Positions 1-9,895 of a DNA stretch of 50,692 bases are shown in pieces. The notes beneath the pieces were generated by a model. That model was not told where the DNA came from. It saw only the letters and a list, made by a program, of their open reading frames with translations, and searched no databases. The stretch's first letter is position 1; every line of letters starts with the position of its first letter. This DNA is from Deltaproteobacteria bacterium (GTDB lineage Bacteria > Desulfobacterota > Dissulfuribacteria > Dissulfuribacterales > QOAL01): contig JAMOVK010000042.1 of the NCBI GenBank assembly GCA_027067775.1, positions 1 to 50,692 of the forward strand. Direction: 5' to 3'. The position numbers and the translations under genes are program-made.

Positions 1-1
1 A

Positions 2-625
2 GCTCGTGCTTTTGGCAAAGATGACCATAAAAGGGATGAAAAAAGGCTCTTGGCTCAGGCCCTTGGCCTTGCAAAGATATATCGCATTCAAGGTCCTATT
101 GCCCTCCAAAAGGCTGCCGCGAGAATCGACCACGATTTTTTGCGTTATGGAGCCATACTTGTGGCTGAGGGCTACAGTGAAATATCACTTTTAAATGCAC
201 TCCAGAGAGAGTACATGAAAGAAATCGATACCGTTTCTTCGCAGATACAGCTTTTGAAAACCCTTGCCAGACTTGCCCCGGCTCTTGGAATGGCTGGGAC
301 TGTTATAAGTCTTATGCAGGTTATGCAGCATTTGGGGTCAACGGCAAACCTTGGCCCTTCCCTTGGCCTTGCTCTAAGCTCCACGCTTTACGGAATTCTT
401 CTTGCTAACCTCTTGTTTTTGCCCGCAAGCATTAAGTTGCAGCAGTATTTTTCAAAACGTTCCTCACTTATGAGGCTAATCATGGATGCCCTTATTGGCA
501 TGCAGAAGGCAGAGCATCCATTGAGGATCGCTGAGAGACTCAATTCTTACGAACTTTACTGCAAGATAAAGGAAGAGGAGAAGGCGGGTACTAAGCTTGT
601 GAGGCTGAAAAGGCGTGTTGCCTGA
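2..625 (+). CDS. MotA/TolQ/ExbB-family proton-channel subunit (5' end outside window)
   Basis: This is the C-terminal part of a MotA-type inner-membrane proton-channel protein. The frame is open to the window edge, so the start lies upstream; the first in-frame start-like codon (TTG at 50) falls inside the cytoplasmic region and is not a believable start. Two membrane segments remain: one holding the family motif PALGMAGT with the following hydrophobic stretch, and one around LYGILLANLLFLP, ahead of a basic, charged tail. The stop codon overlaps by one base the longest reading of the next gene, which encodes a MotB-like partner. The pair would therefore form a MotA5B2-type stator or a related energy-coupling channel. 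Flagellar genes a few kb away favour MotA, but other MotA/TolQ-family members cannot be excluded from this fragment. Confidence 0.85.
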   Translation, partial: ARAFGKDDHKRDEKRLLAQALGLAKIYRIQGPIALQKAAARIDHDFLRYGAILVAEGYSEISLLNALQREYMKEIDTVSSQIQLLKTLARLAPALGMAGTVISLMQVMQHLGSTANLGPSLGLALSSTLYGILLANLLFLPASIKLQQYFSKRSSLMRLIMDALIGMQKAEHPLRIAERLNSYELYCKIKEEEKAGTKLVRLKRRVA

Positions 626-651
626 TGTTGCTTGCCTGCAAGGAGGGAGCT

Positions 652-1293
652 ATGGGGCCGCCATTTCATTACACCCTTTCAAAGTCAGGATCTGATGATC
701 CATTTAACAGCCATCTGTCAGACAACTCGTCTTGGATCATAAGCCTAAGCGACTTGATGTCTTTGCTCCTGATTTTTTTCTTGGTATGGACCACTGTAAA
801 GATTCATAGGCTTCAGGAGCAGGTTGATGGTCAGGATGGTACGTCTCATAAAGAGGCGCATCTTAGAGACATATCCCATCTCAAGGGAATGCTTTTCCAC
901 TTCAATCCTGTTGAAACCACCGATGGCAGCGTATTAATGGTCCTTGACAACGAGATAACCTTTGATTCGGGCTCCAATCGTCTTTCCTCGGATGGCAAGA
1001 AAATGCTTTACTCCATTGCCAAAGTGCTTAAGGATTCCAGCCATTACAGGTTAAAGGTTCTTGGGCACAGTGACAAAACCACTGTTTCTCCAAAAAGCAG
1101 ATATAGCTCCAACATGGAACTGTCGTTTCAAAGGGCTGTTGCGGTTGCAAACGAGCTGGTAGACCAGGGTGTAGCCCCGGAAAAGGTGTGGGTCCAAGGA
1201 CTAGGTGATTTGTATCCTTTAAAAGATAATGGAGTGTTGGCAAATAACAAATTTAATCGCAGGGTGGAACTGATAATAGAGCCTACTTCCTAG
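652..1293 (+). CDS. MotB-like protein with OmpA peptidoglycan-binding domain
   Basis: This 213-residue protein has one N-terminal transmembrane helix (about residues 28-50). An Asp at about residue 34 (motif SDLMSLLLIFFL) sits where MotB carries its proton-binding Asp. An OmpA-like peptidoglycan-binding domain follows (about 95-210) with GHSDKT, the NMELSFQRA helix and the NRRVEL end motif. It would pair with the upstream MotA-like subunit and anchor the stator to the cell wall. The frame is open from an ATG at 625, but the ATG at 652 has a strong SD (AAGGAGGG at 640-647), so 652 is preferred. The linker is short compared with E. coli MotB. Confidence 0.87.
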   Translation: MGPPFHYTLSKSGSDDPFNSHLSDNSSWIISLSDLMSLLLIFFLVWTTVKIHRLQEQVDGQDGTSHKEAHLRDISHLKGMLFHFNPVETTDGSVLMVLDNEITFDSGSNRLSSDGKKMLYSIAKVLKDSSHYRLKVLGHSDKTTVSPKSRYSSNMELSFQRAVAVANELVDQGVAPEKVWVQGLGDLYPLKDNGVLANNKFNRRVELIIEPTS

Positions 1294-1618
1294 GCGGTCA
1301 TACATAGGAGGGGCCCTGACGGTTTTCTTCATTTTTTTGCTTACCGCTGGCATGAAAAGCCCTAAATGCTCCTCGCTTTTTGTTTTGTTCATTTTCTAAA
1401 CCCCGATTTTTATTAGATAAATGGATTGTATCAAGCCTGTTTGCATATCCTGTTCCAGGTACTTGTTATATATATTTATAAAGTTTTCCCTAATTGCTTA
1501 ATATCAATTAATAATTTTTGATAACTAAGCTCTTGACATAATCGTAAAATGAGTGAATAATCCTTCAGTTTTTGACATATTCTTATAAAGAAAAAATCTA
1601 TAAAGGGAGAGTAGAGTC
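1294..1618 (+). other. Intergenic region between motB-like gene and acs
   Basis: About 325 bases without a convincing gene. It is AT-rich and carries the likely acs promoter (1533-1561). A 57-codon antisense frame starting near 1392 has no good SD and runs into motB, so it is not called. I see no strong terminator after the motB-like gene. Confidence 0.6.
1533..1561 (+). promoter_or_regulatory. Candidate sigma-70 promoter for acs
   Basis: A perfect -35 TTGACA (1533-1538) is followed after exactly 17 bases by AATAAT (1556-1561), a near-consensus -10. Transcription would start near 1568 and give a leader of about 50 bases before the acs ATG at 1619. A second TTGACA at about 1571 has no well-spaced -10. 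This rests on sequence match only. Confidence 0.5.
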
Positions 1619-3610
1619 ATGAGTGACAGTACAAAAACCATTGAAAGTCTTCTTTCTGAACAGCGTGTTTTTCGTCCTTCACGAAAGGCCCAGATGACTG
1701 CTCATGTCAAAAGCATGAAGGAATATAGGGAGCATTACAAAAGGGCAATGGAGGATCCTGCATCCTTTTGGGGAAAGAGAGCAGAAGAGCTCATCTCGTG
1801 GGATAGGAAGTGGAGAACAGTAGTTAGAGCAGATTTTCACAAACCCAAGATAGAATGGTTTATTGGCGGCAAGCTGAATGCCTCCTACAACTGTTTGGAT
1901 CGTCACCTTACAGATGGCAGGCGTAACAAGGCGGCCATTATCTGGCAAGGCGAACCTGATGAGGACGTAAAGGTCTATACCTATCAGATGCTTCATACGG
2001 AGGTATGCCGTTTTGCCAACGTTCTTAAAAAGCATGGCGTTAAAAAAGGGGACAGGGTCTCCATATATCTGCCAATGATTCCCGAGCTGCCCATAGCAAT
2101 GCTGGCCTGTGCCAGGATTGGTGCAATGCACAGTGTGGTTTTTGCAGGTTTTAGTGCCCTGAGCCTCCAGAACAGGATTCAGGACTGCCAGGCCAAGGTT
2201 CTTATTACTTCAGATGCAGTTTTGAGGGCCGGAAAGACCATTCCCCTCAAGCCAAATGCAGACGAGGCCCTCAAGGAATGTCCTACAGTTGAAAAGTGCA
2301 TAGTTGCTAAGCGTGCGGGTAATAAGATAGACATGAAAAAGGGCAGAGACTTGTGGTGGCACGAAGAAATGGCTGCCGAGGATATTGACGACAAGTGTGA
2401 TCCGGTATCTATGGGTGCTGAAGACATTCTGTTTATTCTTTACACAAGCGGGAGCACCGGCAAGCCAAAGGGTGTCATTCATACGACTGGAGGCTATCTT
2501 ACCTATGCTGCCCATACCACCCAGTGGGTGTTTGACATGAAGGATGAAGATGTGTACTGGTGTACGGCAGATATCGGTTGGATTACTGGTCATACTTATA
2601 TCGTCTACGGTCCCCTTGCCCTTGGAGCAACATCTTTGATGTTTGAGGGTGTGCCCACTTATCCTGCTCCTGACCGTTTTTGGCAGATAGTGGAAAAATT
2701 TAAGGTCAACACCTTTTACACAGCGCCTACTGTTATACGTGCATTAATGAGAGAAGGAACAGAGTGGACAGAAAAACATGATCTTTCAAGCCTGAAGCTT
2801 CTTGGAACTGTTGGAGAGCCCATCAATCCGGAGGCATGGATGTGGTATCATCAGTACATAGGAAAGGGAAAGTTGCCTATTGTAGATACATGGTGGCAGA
2901 CAGAGACAGGCGGTATTCTCATTTCTCCTCTGCCATTTGCAACTCCGCTCAAGCCTGGTTCTGCAACACTTCCACTTCCCGGTGTGGATGCGGATATATT
3001 TAGGGAGGATGGAAGCCGCGCCTCTGTCAACGAGGGAGGACACCTGGTTATAAAAAGGGCATGGCCAGGAATGCTTAGAGGAGTTTTTGGAGATCCAGAA
3101 CGTTTTAAAAAGACCTATTTTGAACGTTTCCCCGGAGTTTATGATGCAGGTGATGGAGCTAGAAGGGATGAGGATGGTTACTTCTGGATCATGGGTCGCC
3201 TGGATGACGTCATTAATGTTTCCGGACACCGGATGGGAACTGCCGAGATTGAATCGGCTCTGGTGGCGCATCCTGCAGTGGCCGAGGCTGCAGTGGTAGG
3301 AATGCCTCATCCGGTCAAGGGTCAGGCCATATATGCCTTCGTTACCCTCAAGGCAGGCGTAAAAGAGAGCGAAAAACTCATTAAGGAACTGCGTAGCTGG
3401 GTCAGAAAGGAGATTGGACCTATAGCCACTCCAGAGGTCATCCAATTTGCTCCAGGTCTTCCAAAGACCAGAAGCGGCAAGATAATGAGAAGGATACTGA
3501 GAAAAATAGCTGCAGGGGATTACAAGGACTTTGGTGATACATCCACCCTTGCCGATCCTTCTGTGGTAGATGATCTCATCAAGGCAAGAAAGGCCATGAT
3601 GAAGGACTGA
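1619..3610 (+). CDS. acs: Acetyl-coenzyme A synthetase
   Basis: Full-length AMP-forming acetate:CoA ligase (663 residues; family about 650). It converts acetate, ATP and CoA to acetyl-CoA in the cytoplasm. The N-terminal ACS domain is followed by the ANL core with the nucleotide-binding loop [11 protein letters not shown] (about residues 275-285). The later WWQTETGG motif and the C-terminal [11 protein letters not shown] are present. The Lys in SGK (about residue 620) is the catalytic lysine that Pat-type enzymes acetylate in other bacteria; no acetyltransferase gene is seen here. SD GGGAG precedes the ATG. A terminator follows at 3648, so it is probably a single-gene unit. The next two genes (CRP-CBS-DUF294 and DnaQ-like) are frequent acs neighbours in proteobacteria. 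Confidence 0.97.
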   Translation: MSDSTKTIESLLSEQRVFRPSRKAQMTAHVKSMKEYREHYKRAMEDPASFWGKRAEELISWDRKWRTVVRADFHKPKIEWFIGGKLNASYNCLDRHLTDGRRNKAAIIWQGEPDEDVKVYTYQMLHTEVCRFANVLKKHGVKKGDRVSIYLPMIPELPIAMLACARIGAMHSVVFAGFSALSLQNRIQDCQAKVLITSDAVLRAGKTIPLKPNADEALKECPTVEKCIVAKRAGNKIDMKKGRDLWWHEEMAAEDIDDKCDPVSMGAEDILFILYTSGSTGKPKGVIHTTGGYLTYAAHTTQWVFDMKDEDVYWCTADIGWITGHTYIVYGPLALGATSLMFEGVPTYPAPDRFWQIVEKFKVNTFYTAPTVIRALMREGTEWTEKHDLSSLKLLGTVGEPINPEAWMWYHQYIGKGKLPIVDTWWQTETGGILISPLPFATPLKPGSATLPLPGVDADIFREDGSRASVNEGGHLVIKRAWPGMLRGVFGDPERFKKTYFERFPGVYDAGDGARRDEDGYFWIMGRLDDVINVSGHRMGTAEIESALVAHPAVAEAAVVGMPHPVKGQAIYAFVTLKAGVKESEKLIKELRSWVRKEIGPIATPEVIQFAPGLPKTRSGKIMRRILRKIAAGDYKDFGDTSTLADPSVVDDLIKARKAMMKD

Positions 3611-3647
3611 TAAAAGAGTTTACATTTTCATTTAATTAAGTTGCTAA

Positions 3648-3686
3648 AAAGGCCCCCATAAATGTATATGCGGGGCCTTTGTTTTC
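3648..3686 (+). terminator. Rho-independent terminator after acs
   Basis: A 9-bp stem, AAAGGCCCC (3648-3656) with GGGGCCTTT (3672-3680), encloses a 15-base loop and is followed by GTTTTCC. It is well placed between the acs stop and the next start at 3704. Confidence 0.8.
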
Positions 3687-3703
3687 CTTACAGGTAGGTT
3701 CTT

Positions 3704-5635
3704 ATGACAAACCAAGACAAAAAAGATGTCCATTCAGTAACTCCACAGGTAATAATAGACTTTTTAAAAAACACCATTCCTTTCAATGAACTTGATGAAG
3801 ACTCCCTTATGAAGGTGGCCCAAAACTGCACAATAGATTTTTTCCCAAAGGGCACCATGATTTTCAAACAGGATGAGACAGAAGTAGAATACCTGTATAT
3901 CATACAAAAAGGTGGAGTGAAGATATATCTAAAAGACGAAGAGGGAATGGTTACCCTAAAGGATTTTAGAGGCGAAGGGTCGTATATCGGCGCCCTTCCA
4001 ATTATACAAGGAACCAGGGCAAACCTGAACGTTGAGACGGTTGAAGATACCTTCTGTTTTCTATTGAAAAAGGAGATCTTTCTTGAACTGATAGAAGACA
4101 ATCCCAAATTTGCCCAATACTACCTGAAAAGCTTTTCTGAAAAATTTCTTCGTACTGCCTATCAGGAGCTTAGGCAGCACAGGGTGGCTCCCAGAACAGA
4201 GGGAACCCTGTACATGTTCAGTGTTCATGTGGGAGATTTGGTAAAAAGTGAACCCAAGACCATAGCGGCTACAGATTCTATACAGCTTGCTGCCACCAGA
4301 ATGGCTGAATATCATATTGGCTCCCTGCTTGTTACAGACGAACAGGGAGAGGTGATTGGAATAGTGACTGATAAGGATCTCAGGACCAAAGTGGTCGCTC
4401 AAGGCAGACCAGTGTCAGAGCCTGTAGCAAATATTATGGCCAGCCCCGTTGAGAAGATAAGCAGTCACAAGGTCTGTTTTGATGCCCTTCTCACCATGAT
4501 GACAAAACAGATACACCACTTGGCTGTAGAGAGACAGAATAAGATAATAGGGGTGATAACTTCTCATGACATAATGGTCCTTCAGGGAAGCTCACCACTT
4601 TATCTTTTTAGGGAAATAGTCAGCCAACGTAGTATAGATGGTCTCTATCCCCTGTCTCAAAAGGTGCCTTTAATAGTTCGAACCCTGATAGAGGAAGGGG
4701 CAAAGCCAAACAACATAACAAGGATGATTACCATTCTAAACGATCATATCCTGGATAAGCTGTTAAGCCTGATGATTGAAAAATATGGCACTCCTCCCGT
4801 ACCATTTTGTTGGCTTTTAATGGGTAGTGAGGGGAGAAAGGAGCAGACCTTCAGGACCGATCAGGACAATGCCATCTTATATCAGGATCCGGAAAACCCA
4901 CGAAAAAAGGAAGAGGCCCAGGAATACTTTTCTGCATTTGGCAAGGAGGCCATAGAACACCTGGTAAAATGTGGTTACCCTCGCTGTCCTGGTGACATTA
5001 TGGCATCCAATCCCAAATGGTGTCAGCCTTATTCGGTCTGGGAGTCATACTTTGATGAATGGATTTTGAGACCAGAGCCTAAACAGGTAATGCATGCTGC
5101 CATATTTTTTGACTTCAGGCCAGGATTTGGCAAGCTTGATCTTGGAGTCAGACTGAGAGACCATCTTACTGATATTGCCAAAAGACAGGAAATATTTCTC
5201 CTTCACCTTGCAAAGAACTGTTTGGAGAGCAGGCCTCCACTGACCTTTTTTAGAAATTTCATTGTTGAAAAGGATGGCGAGCACAAAAACAGGCTGGATA
5301 TAAAAAAGCGAGGGCTTGTTCCGTTTGTGGACTTTGCAAGGCTTTTGTCTCTGAAATTTGGTATCAAAGAGACAAATACTGTGGAGAGACTAAGGCTATT
5401 ATACGAAGCCGAGCATATCTCAAAAGAGCTGTACACAGAGACGGTAGAAGCCTATGAATTCCAGATGCAGATACGCTTTGTGCATCAGCTTCGAATGATG
5501 GAGGAAGGACTTCAGCCAGATAACTACATAAATCCCTCTGATCTGACAGATCTGGAAAAACAGACTCTAAAAGAGGCCTTTGCGGTCATCTCAAGGCTCC
5601 AGGCAATTATAAAGGACATGTTTCCTCTTATATAA
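3704..5635 (+). CDS. Cyclic-nucleotide-binding / CBS / DUF294 nucleotidyltransferase-like signalling protein
   Basis: This 643-residue soluble protein has a CRP-type cyclic-nucleotide-binding domain (about residues 20-135), a pair of CBS domains (about 175-290) and a DUF294 GlnD-like nucleotidyltransferase domain (about 300-450). The last has the motifs GSEGRKEQ (about 373) and TDQDN (about 386), the G-S and D-x-D elements of that superfamily. A DUF294 C-terminal helical domain fills the rest. The architecture suggests a sensor that switches an enzyme by nucleotidyl transfer; substrate and target are unknown. It sits 14 bases upstream of the exonuclease gene and behind acs. This trio recurs in proteobacteria, so a role in acetate or energy sensing is a reasonable inference. 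Confidence 0.92.
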   Translation: MTNQDKKDVHSVTPQVIIDFLKNTIPFNELDEDSLMKVAQNCTIDFFPKGTMIFKQDETEVEYLYIIQKGGVKIYLKDEEGMVTLKDFRGEGSYIGALPIIQGTRANLNVETVEDTFCFLLKKEIFLELIEDNPKFAQYYLKSFSEKFLRTAYQELRQHRVAPRTEGTLYMFSVHVGDLVKSEPKTIAATDSIQLAATRMAEYHIGSLLVTDEQGEVIGIVTDKDLRTKVVAQGRPVSEPVANIMASPVEKISSHKVCFDALLTMMTKQIHHLAVERQNKIIGVITSHDIMVLQGSSPLYLFREIVSQRSIDGLYPLSQKVPLIVRTLIEEGAKPNNITRMITILNDHILDKLLSLMIEKYGTPPVPFCWLLMGSEGRKEQTFRTDQDNAILYQDPENPRKKEEAQEYFSAFGKEAIEHLVKCGYPRCPGDIMASNPKWCQPYSVWESYFDEWILRPEPKQVMHAAIFFDFRPGFGKLDLGVRLRDHLTDIAKRQEIFLLHLAKNCLESRPPLTFFRNFIVEKDGEHKNRLDIKKRGLVPFVDFARLLSLKFGIKETNTVERLRLLYEAEHISKELYTETVEAYEFQMQIRFVHQLRMMEEGLQPDNYINPSDLTDLEKQTLKEAFAVISRLQAIIKDMFPLI

Positions 5636-5649
5636 ACTGGGTAAATTCC

Positions 5650-6366
5650 ATGGGTCTGCTCCAGCTCTTAACCACTTTTTTTAAGAAAAAGAGACATCCT
5701 GTTCTTGAAGATAACCATTTTTACTTTCAGGACTTTGATCAGGACAGGCCCTTGAATGAGTACGAGTTTGTTGTTTATGACTCAGAACTTACCGGACTTA
5801 ACCCCAGAAAGGATGAGATTGTTTCCCTAGGGGCAGTAAGAATTAGGGACCTTAAAATAATCCCTCAGGAAAATTTTTACTGTTTTGTAAAGCCAAGGGG
5901 GGACCTTCCAAAGGATAGTACACTTATACATCGAATAACACCCGAGCAGATACAAAATGCTCCTCCAATTCAGGAGGTACTTGAGGATTTTGTAAGGTTC
6001 TGCAACGGTGGTCTTATTGTAGGCCACTACATTGATTTGGACATGGCCTTTATTAACAAGGTTACAAAGCGTTATCTTGGAGGCCCCCTTGCCAATCCCT
6101 GTATAGACACCCTTAGGCTTGCCCAGCTTTATAAGGAAGAAGAGTGGGGTAATTATTATGACCAGTTTAACTACAATGTGTCCTACAACTTGGCTGATTT
6201 GGCAGCAGAGTATGGTCTGCCAGAATTCGAAGAACATGATGCCCTTGGAGATGCCTTCCAGACTGCCTACCTGTTTCTGTTCCTGATTAGAAAACTCAAA
6301 AAAGGCGGAATCACTACTTTAAAAGAACTGTATCTGGCAGGTAGGAGCTGGCGCTGGCTGTTCTAG
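5650..6366 (+). CDS. DnaQ-like 3'-5' exonuclease
   Basis: This 238-residue RNase H-fold exonuclease is similar to the DNA polymerase III epsilon proofreading subunit. The DEDDh acidic residues can be placed: Exo I in YDSELTGL (D and E; the usual form is DxETTG, here with Leu for Thr), Exo II in GHYIDLDMAF, and Exo III in EHDALGDAFQTAYL. It is likely cotranscribed with the upstream DUF294 gene. It lacks the clamp- and alpha-binding tail typical of true DnaQ, so it is more likely an accessory exonuclease than the replicative proofreader. The SD is weak. Confidence 0.88.
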   Translation: MGLLQLLTTFFKKKRHPVLEDNHFYFQDFDQDRPLNEYEFVVYDSELTGLNPRKDEIVSLGAVRIRDLKIIPQENFYCFVKPRGDLPKDSTLIHRITPEQIQNAPPIQEVLEDFVRFCNGGLIVGHYIDLDMAFINKVTKRYLGGPLANPCIDTLRLAQLYKEEEWGNYYDQFNYNVSYNLADLAAEYGLPEFEEHDALGDAFQTAYLFLFLIRKLKKGGITTLKELYLAGRSWRWLF

Positions 6367-6876
6367 AAAAATAATTTGTTGATTTTCACTTTTCCCCTGT
6401 ACTTTTTAAAAAGGGCCCTAGCTTTAAAAACCTATTTTTAGGGAAGCACCTGCAAGCAGCCCGTGCTAACCTTTCTCAAATGCTGACTTCCTTTTTCCAT
6501 CTGTAAAAAATCTATTCAGCGATTCCTGCCTTTTCTTGCAAACTCATGAAACCCAGACATCCTGTTTTTTTTAATTTTTCAAGTTAAGACCGTGGATTCA
6601 ACTTTTTAATGCATAAACGTCTTTCGTATTTTTTCTTTAAATTCAGCTAGTTGTAATTGCAGGATTAGTCATGATTCTAAAATGGGGCAAATTTAAAGTT
6701 AGGAATTTGGACCGCCGATAACAATAACAAATCGGCTGAGATAAGGAGGTAAAAAACAGGTAAAACTCTTTTATTGAAATTTATAACAGCAGAAAGAATA
6801 ACCAAAAAGATTAACCAATTAGAAAAAGATTATTAGGCAAGGATAGCCAAAAAAACAGATCAAGGAGGATTTAACC
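6367..6876 (+). other. Intergenic region upstream of flagellin
   Basis: About 510 bases. The first 300 bases hold no convincing gene or structured RNA. The sigma-28 promoter for fliC lies at 6694-6721, followed by a leader of about 150 bases. The leader contains an extra SD-like AAGGAGGT (6743-6750) without a start codon at proper spacing. Confidence 0.7.
6694..6721 (+). promoter_or_regulatory. Sigma-28 (FliA) promoter for flagellin
   Basis: TAAAGTTA (6694-6701), 12 bases, then GCCGATAA (6714-6721). This matches the enterobacterial FliA consensus (TAAAGTTT, 11 bases, GCCGATAA) almost perfectly. The start site would be near 6729. It places fliC in the late flagellar class. An inverted repeat (GCCGAT 6714-6719 / ATCGGC 6731-6736) overlaps the -10 and the predicted start site. 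Confidence 0.85.
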
Positions 6877-8388
6877 ATGGCACTTGTAGTAAATACCAAT
6901 GTTTCATCTTTAAATGCCCAGAGAAATCTCGCTGGGACCAACAAACTTCTTACCCGTTCACTTCAGAGGCTTTCTTCAGGTCTGCGGATCAACAGCGCCA
7001 AGGATGATGCTGCCGGGCTGGCAATATCTGACCGCATGAATTCCCAGATCAGGGGTCTCAATCAGGCGGTTAGAAATGCCAATGACGGTATCTCGCTCGC
7101 TCAGACGGCAGAAGGTGCGCTTCAGGAGTCTACCAACATTCTTCAGCGTATGCGTGAGCTGGCAGTCCAGTCTGCAAACGATACAAACACAGCTTCTGAC
7201 AGGGCCAGCCTTCAGAAAGAGGTGGCTCAGCTTCAGTCCGAGTTGAACCGTATTGCAAACACAACAGCTTTCAATGGAAAGGTTTTGCTTGACGGCTCTT
7301 TTGGAACTGCCAAGTTTCACGTAGGTGCAGAGGCCTTCCAATCCATCAATGTTACCATGGGTGACATGAGGGCTACCGCTATCGGTACCAACCGACTCAC
7401 AAACGAATATGTTACCGGCTCCATAGCGGAAGCTGCAGGCAGTACTGACAATAATGCAGCTGCAGGCAGTTTGACTGTCAGGGGCGCCCTTGGTGAAGCC
7501 ACTGTTAACTATGGCGATCATGCCACTGCGCGTACCATTGCTTCTGCAGTCAACAATGCAGCAGATACCACAGGAGTTACTGCAAAGGCGGTGACTTACG
7601 CAAAGATTGACAACGTGCAGCACTCAAGCGGTACTATCTCCATGACCCTCTTTGGTCAAAATGAAACCGAAGGAGTCACCATTAGTGCCAACCTCGACAG
7701 CGGTTCCGATCTGACCGAACTGGCCAAGGCAATAAATGACGTTGCCGGAAAGACCGGAATCACTGCACGTCTTAGTGATGACAAGAGCGCCATCCTGCTC
7801 GAGAACAGCGAAGGCTACGATATCACTGTAACCTCTTTGGCCGGTTCTGACGATTTTGACCTCACTGGTGTGAAAGAGCCTGGTTCTCATGCAACAGGGG
7901 CCGATTTCTTCACTGCCAGCTCCGAAGTAGGGGCTGGACAGACGGTCTCTGCCGGTGGTTCGGGTACGGTCGGCGGCTCTATCATCTTCGATTCATCAAA
8001 ATCCTATACGGTTACGGCTGGTACAGATGATTCTGTATTTGATGACACAGACGCACACGGTTCTGATCTGAAAGACGTTGGAAGCATTGATATCGGATCC
8101 CGTGAAGGGGCCAATCTTGCAATAAACAGAATAGATAGTGCGCTTGCTGCCATTGATGACCTCAGAGCCGATCTTGGTGCAATCCAGAACAGGTTCGAGT
8201 CTACCATTGCCAATCTGATGAATGTTGCCGAGAACATTACTGCAGCCAAGTCCCGCATTGTTGATGCCGACTTCGCAGCAGAGACAGCCAACCTTACCAA
8301 GGCACAGATCCTGCAGCAGGCTGGTACTGCAATGCTCGCTCAGGCAAACACATTGCCACAGGCAGCGCTTACACTACTCCAGGGCTAA
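6877..8388 (+). CDS. fliC: Flagellin
   Basis: Filament subunit, 503 residues. The conserved N-terminal D0/D1 helical domain (about 1-140, beginning [17 protein letters not shown]) and C-terminal D1/D0 domain (about 410-503, ending in an [11 protein letters not shown]-type tail) flank a variable centre. The centre contains two flagellin_IN-like segments (about 195-245 and 250-325) and Gly/Ser/Thr-rich spacers. No cysteine is present. SD AAGGAGG precedes the ATG. It is transcribed from the sigma-28 promoter at 6694. A hairpin follows the stop, so most transcripts may end before fliD. Confidence 0.97.
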   Translation: MALVVNTNVSSLNAQRNLAGTNKLLTRSLQRLSSGLRINSAKDDAAGLAISDRMNSQIRGLNQAVRNANDGISLAQTAEGALQESTNILQRMRELAVQSANDTNTASDRASLQKEVAQLQSELNRIANTTAFNGKVLLDGSFGTAKFHVGAEAFQSINVTMGDMRATAIGTNRLTNEYVTGSIAEAAGSTDNNAAAGSLTVRGALGEATVNYGDHATARTIASAVNNAADTTGVTAKAVTYAKIDNVQHSSGTISMTLFGQNETEGVTISANLDSGSDLTELAKAINDVAGKTGITARLSDDKSAILLENSEGYDITVTSLAGSDDFDLTGVKEPGSHATGADFFTASSEVGAGQTVSAGGSGTVGGSIIFDSSKSYTVTAGTDDSVFDDTDAHGSDLKDVGSIDIGSREGANLAINRIDSALAAIDDLRADLGAIQNRFESTIANLMNVAENITAAKSRIVDADFAAETANLTKAQILQQAGTAMLAQANTLPQAALTLLQG

Positions 8389-8400
8389 TCTGACACAAAG

Positions 8401-8421
8401 GAGGCGGCATTTGGCCGCCTC
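8401..8421 (+). terminator. Hairpin after fliC
   Basis: A perfect 8-bp GC-rich stem, GAGGCGGC (8401-8408) and GCCGCCTC (8414-8421), with a 5-base loop. It lies 13 bases after the flagellin stop. No clean T-run follows, so it may be an attenuator or an mRNA 3'-end stabiliser that keeps flagellin mRNA in excess over fliD. Confidence 0.6.
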
Positions 8422-8469
8422 TACTTAATTTTCACTTTAAATTTTTCAATTTAAGACAGGGGGCTCAAA

Positions 8470-9891
8470 ATGGGCATAGGCGTATCAGGATTGATGTCAG
8501 GCCTTGATACGGATTCCATCATATCTCAGTTGATGGATCTTGAAAGACGGCCAATAGTGCAGCTTCAGCAGAAAGAGGCCGGTTATCAGGCAAAGATTAC
8601 CGCCCTAGGGCTGGTAAAAGGCGCCATGTCTGAGCTGAAATCAGCTGTAGAGACCCTAAAAAATTCTGATGATTTCGTCTCTTATTCTGCTACCAGTAGC
8701 AACCCCGAGATACTTACCGTTTCTGCTGACGACCAGGTTCAGCCTGGTTCTTACAGTATAACGGTTTCACAACTTGCCTCTGCCCAACAGGTGAGAAGTG
8801 AGGCATTTTCCTCGTCAGATGCAACGGTGGGCACAGGAACGCTTACCATTAAAGTGGGTAATGGGGAGTCGGTGGATATAGAAATTACCAGTGAAAATAA
8901 TACCCTTTCAGGCATTGCATCTGCCATCAATGAATCCGAGGCAGGAGTCACGGCAGGCGTGATAAATGATGGAAACGGGAATTATTATCTCACTCTCCAA
9001 TCCAAGGAAACAGGCGCTGCCAATACTATCAGTCTCACCATGGCAGACGATGACGGAGACAATACCGACTCATCAGGTCTTTCTTCCCTTTATACCGATC
9101 CGTCTGCAGGAACACTTACAGAAACTCAGGCAGCAAAAAACGCCCAGCTTACTGTAAACGGTATAGCTGTAGAAAGATCGTCCAATAAAATAGACGATCT
9201 TATTGAGGGCATGACCCTTAGCCTTAAGGCGGCAGATTCTGCCAAGACAGTAAGTGTAACTAGCTCCAAAAATTATTCAGGCCTGACCAAAAAGATGAAC
9301 ACCTTTGTAGAGAAGTACAATGCCCTTGTTGATGTGCTGAAGGAACAGGCCGGTTACAATGCCGCTACAAAGCAGGGTGGAACTTTGTTGGGAGACAGCA
9401 CTGTTAGCAGGATTGGTTCCGGTCTTTCAAGGATGTTTTATGAGACAATGGACGGAATTGACAGCTCGGTAAATAGTTTTAGCAAGCTGGGAATAGAGAT
9501 GGATGATAGTGGTCATTTGACTGTTGATTCGTCCAGATTAAGTAAAGCCATGGAGGCTTACCCGGATGATGTAGTAAAGTTTTTTACATCGGATGATGCA
9601 GTTAACCAGGGAATAGCAGTAAGAGTCGAAAATTTTCTTGATGGCTATTTAAAAAGTTCCACCGGTATACTTTCTGCCAAGACTGACGGGCTTCAAAAGT
9701 CCATAGACAGGATTGAGGATCAGATTGAACGGATAAATGGCAGGCTGGCAAAGCGGGAACAAAACCTGCGCCACCAGTTCAACACCCTTGAGGATCTGTT
9801 GGCACAGTTCCAGCAGACCTCTGGCCAGCTTGATCAGCAACTTACAGCCATTAAAAACCTAAATGCCCAGATTTCAAAAAGCAGGGGATAA
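8470..9891 (+). CDS. fliD: Flagellar hook-associated protein 2 (filament cap)
   Basis: This 473-residue FliD forms the cap under which flagellin folds at the filament tip. The N-terminal FliD_N domain (MGIGVSGLMSGLDTDSII, then a helical region to about 100) is followed by a flagellin_IN-like segment (about 115-190). The C-terminal FliD_C domain (about 225-460) ends in a long coiled coil. An SD-like GGGGG lies just before the ATG. Fifty bases separate the upstream hairpin from this gene. It begins the run fliD-fliS-fliT-like-flaG, a standard order. Confidence 0.95.
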   Translation: MGIGVSGLMSGLDTDSIISQLMDLERRPIVQLQQKEAGYQAKITALGLVKGAMSELKSAVETLKNSDDFVSYSATSSNPEILTVSADDQVQPGSYSITVSQLASAQQVRSEAFSSSDATVGTGTLTIKVGNGESVDIEITSENNTLSGIASAINESEAGVTAGVINDGNGNYYLTLQSKETGAANTISLTMADDDGDNTDSSGLSSLYTDPSAGTLTETQAAKNAQLTVNGIAVERSSNKIDDLIEGMTLSLKAADSAKTVSVTSSKNYSGLTKKMNTFVEKYNALVDVLKEQAGYNAATKQGGTLLGDSTVSRIGSGLSRMFYETMDGIDSSVNSFSKLGIEMDDSGHLTVDSSRLSKAMEAYPDDVVKFFTSDDAVNQGIAVRVENFLDGYLKSSTGILSAKTDGLQKSIDRIEDQIERINGRLAKREQNLRHQFNTLEDLLAQFQQTSGQLDQQLTAIKNLNAQISKSRG

Positions 9892-9895
9892 GTCA

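Noticed and set aside
1150-1392. 57-codon antisense frame overlapping the end of the motB-like gene
   Set aside because: Poor SD, no recognisable motif, and more than half overlaps a well supported gene in antisense.
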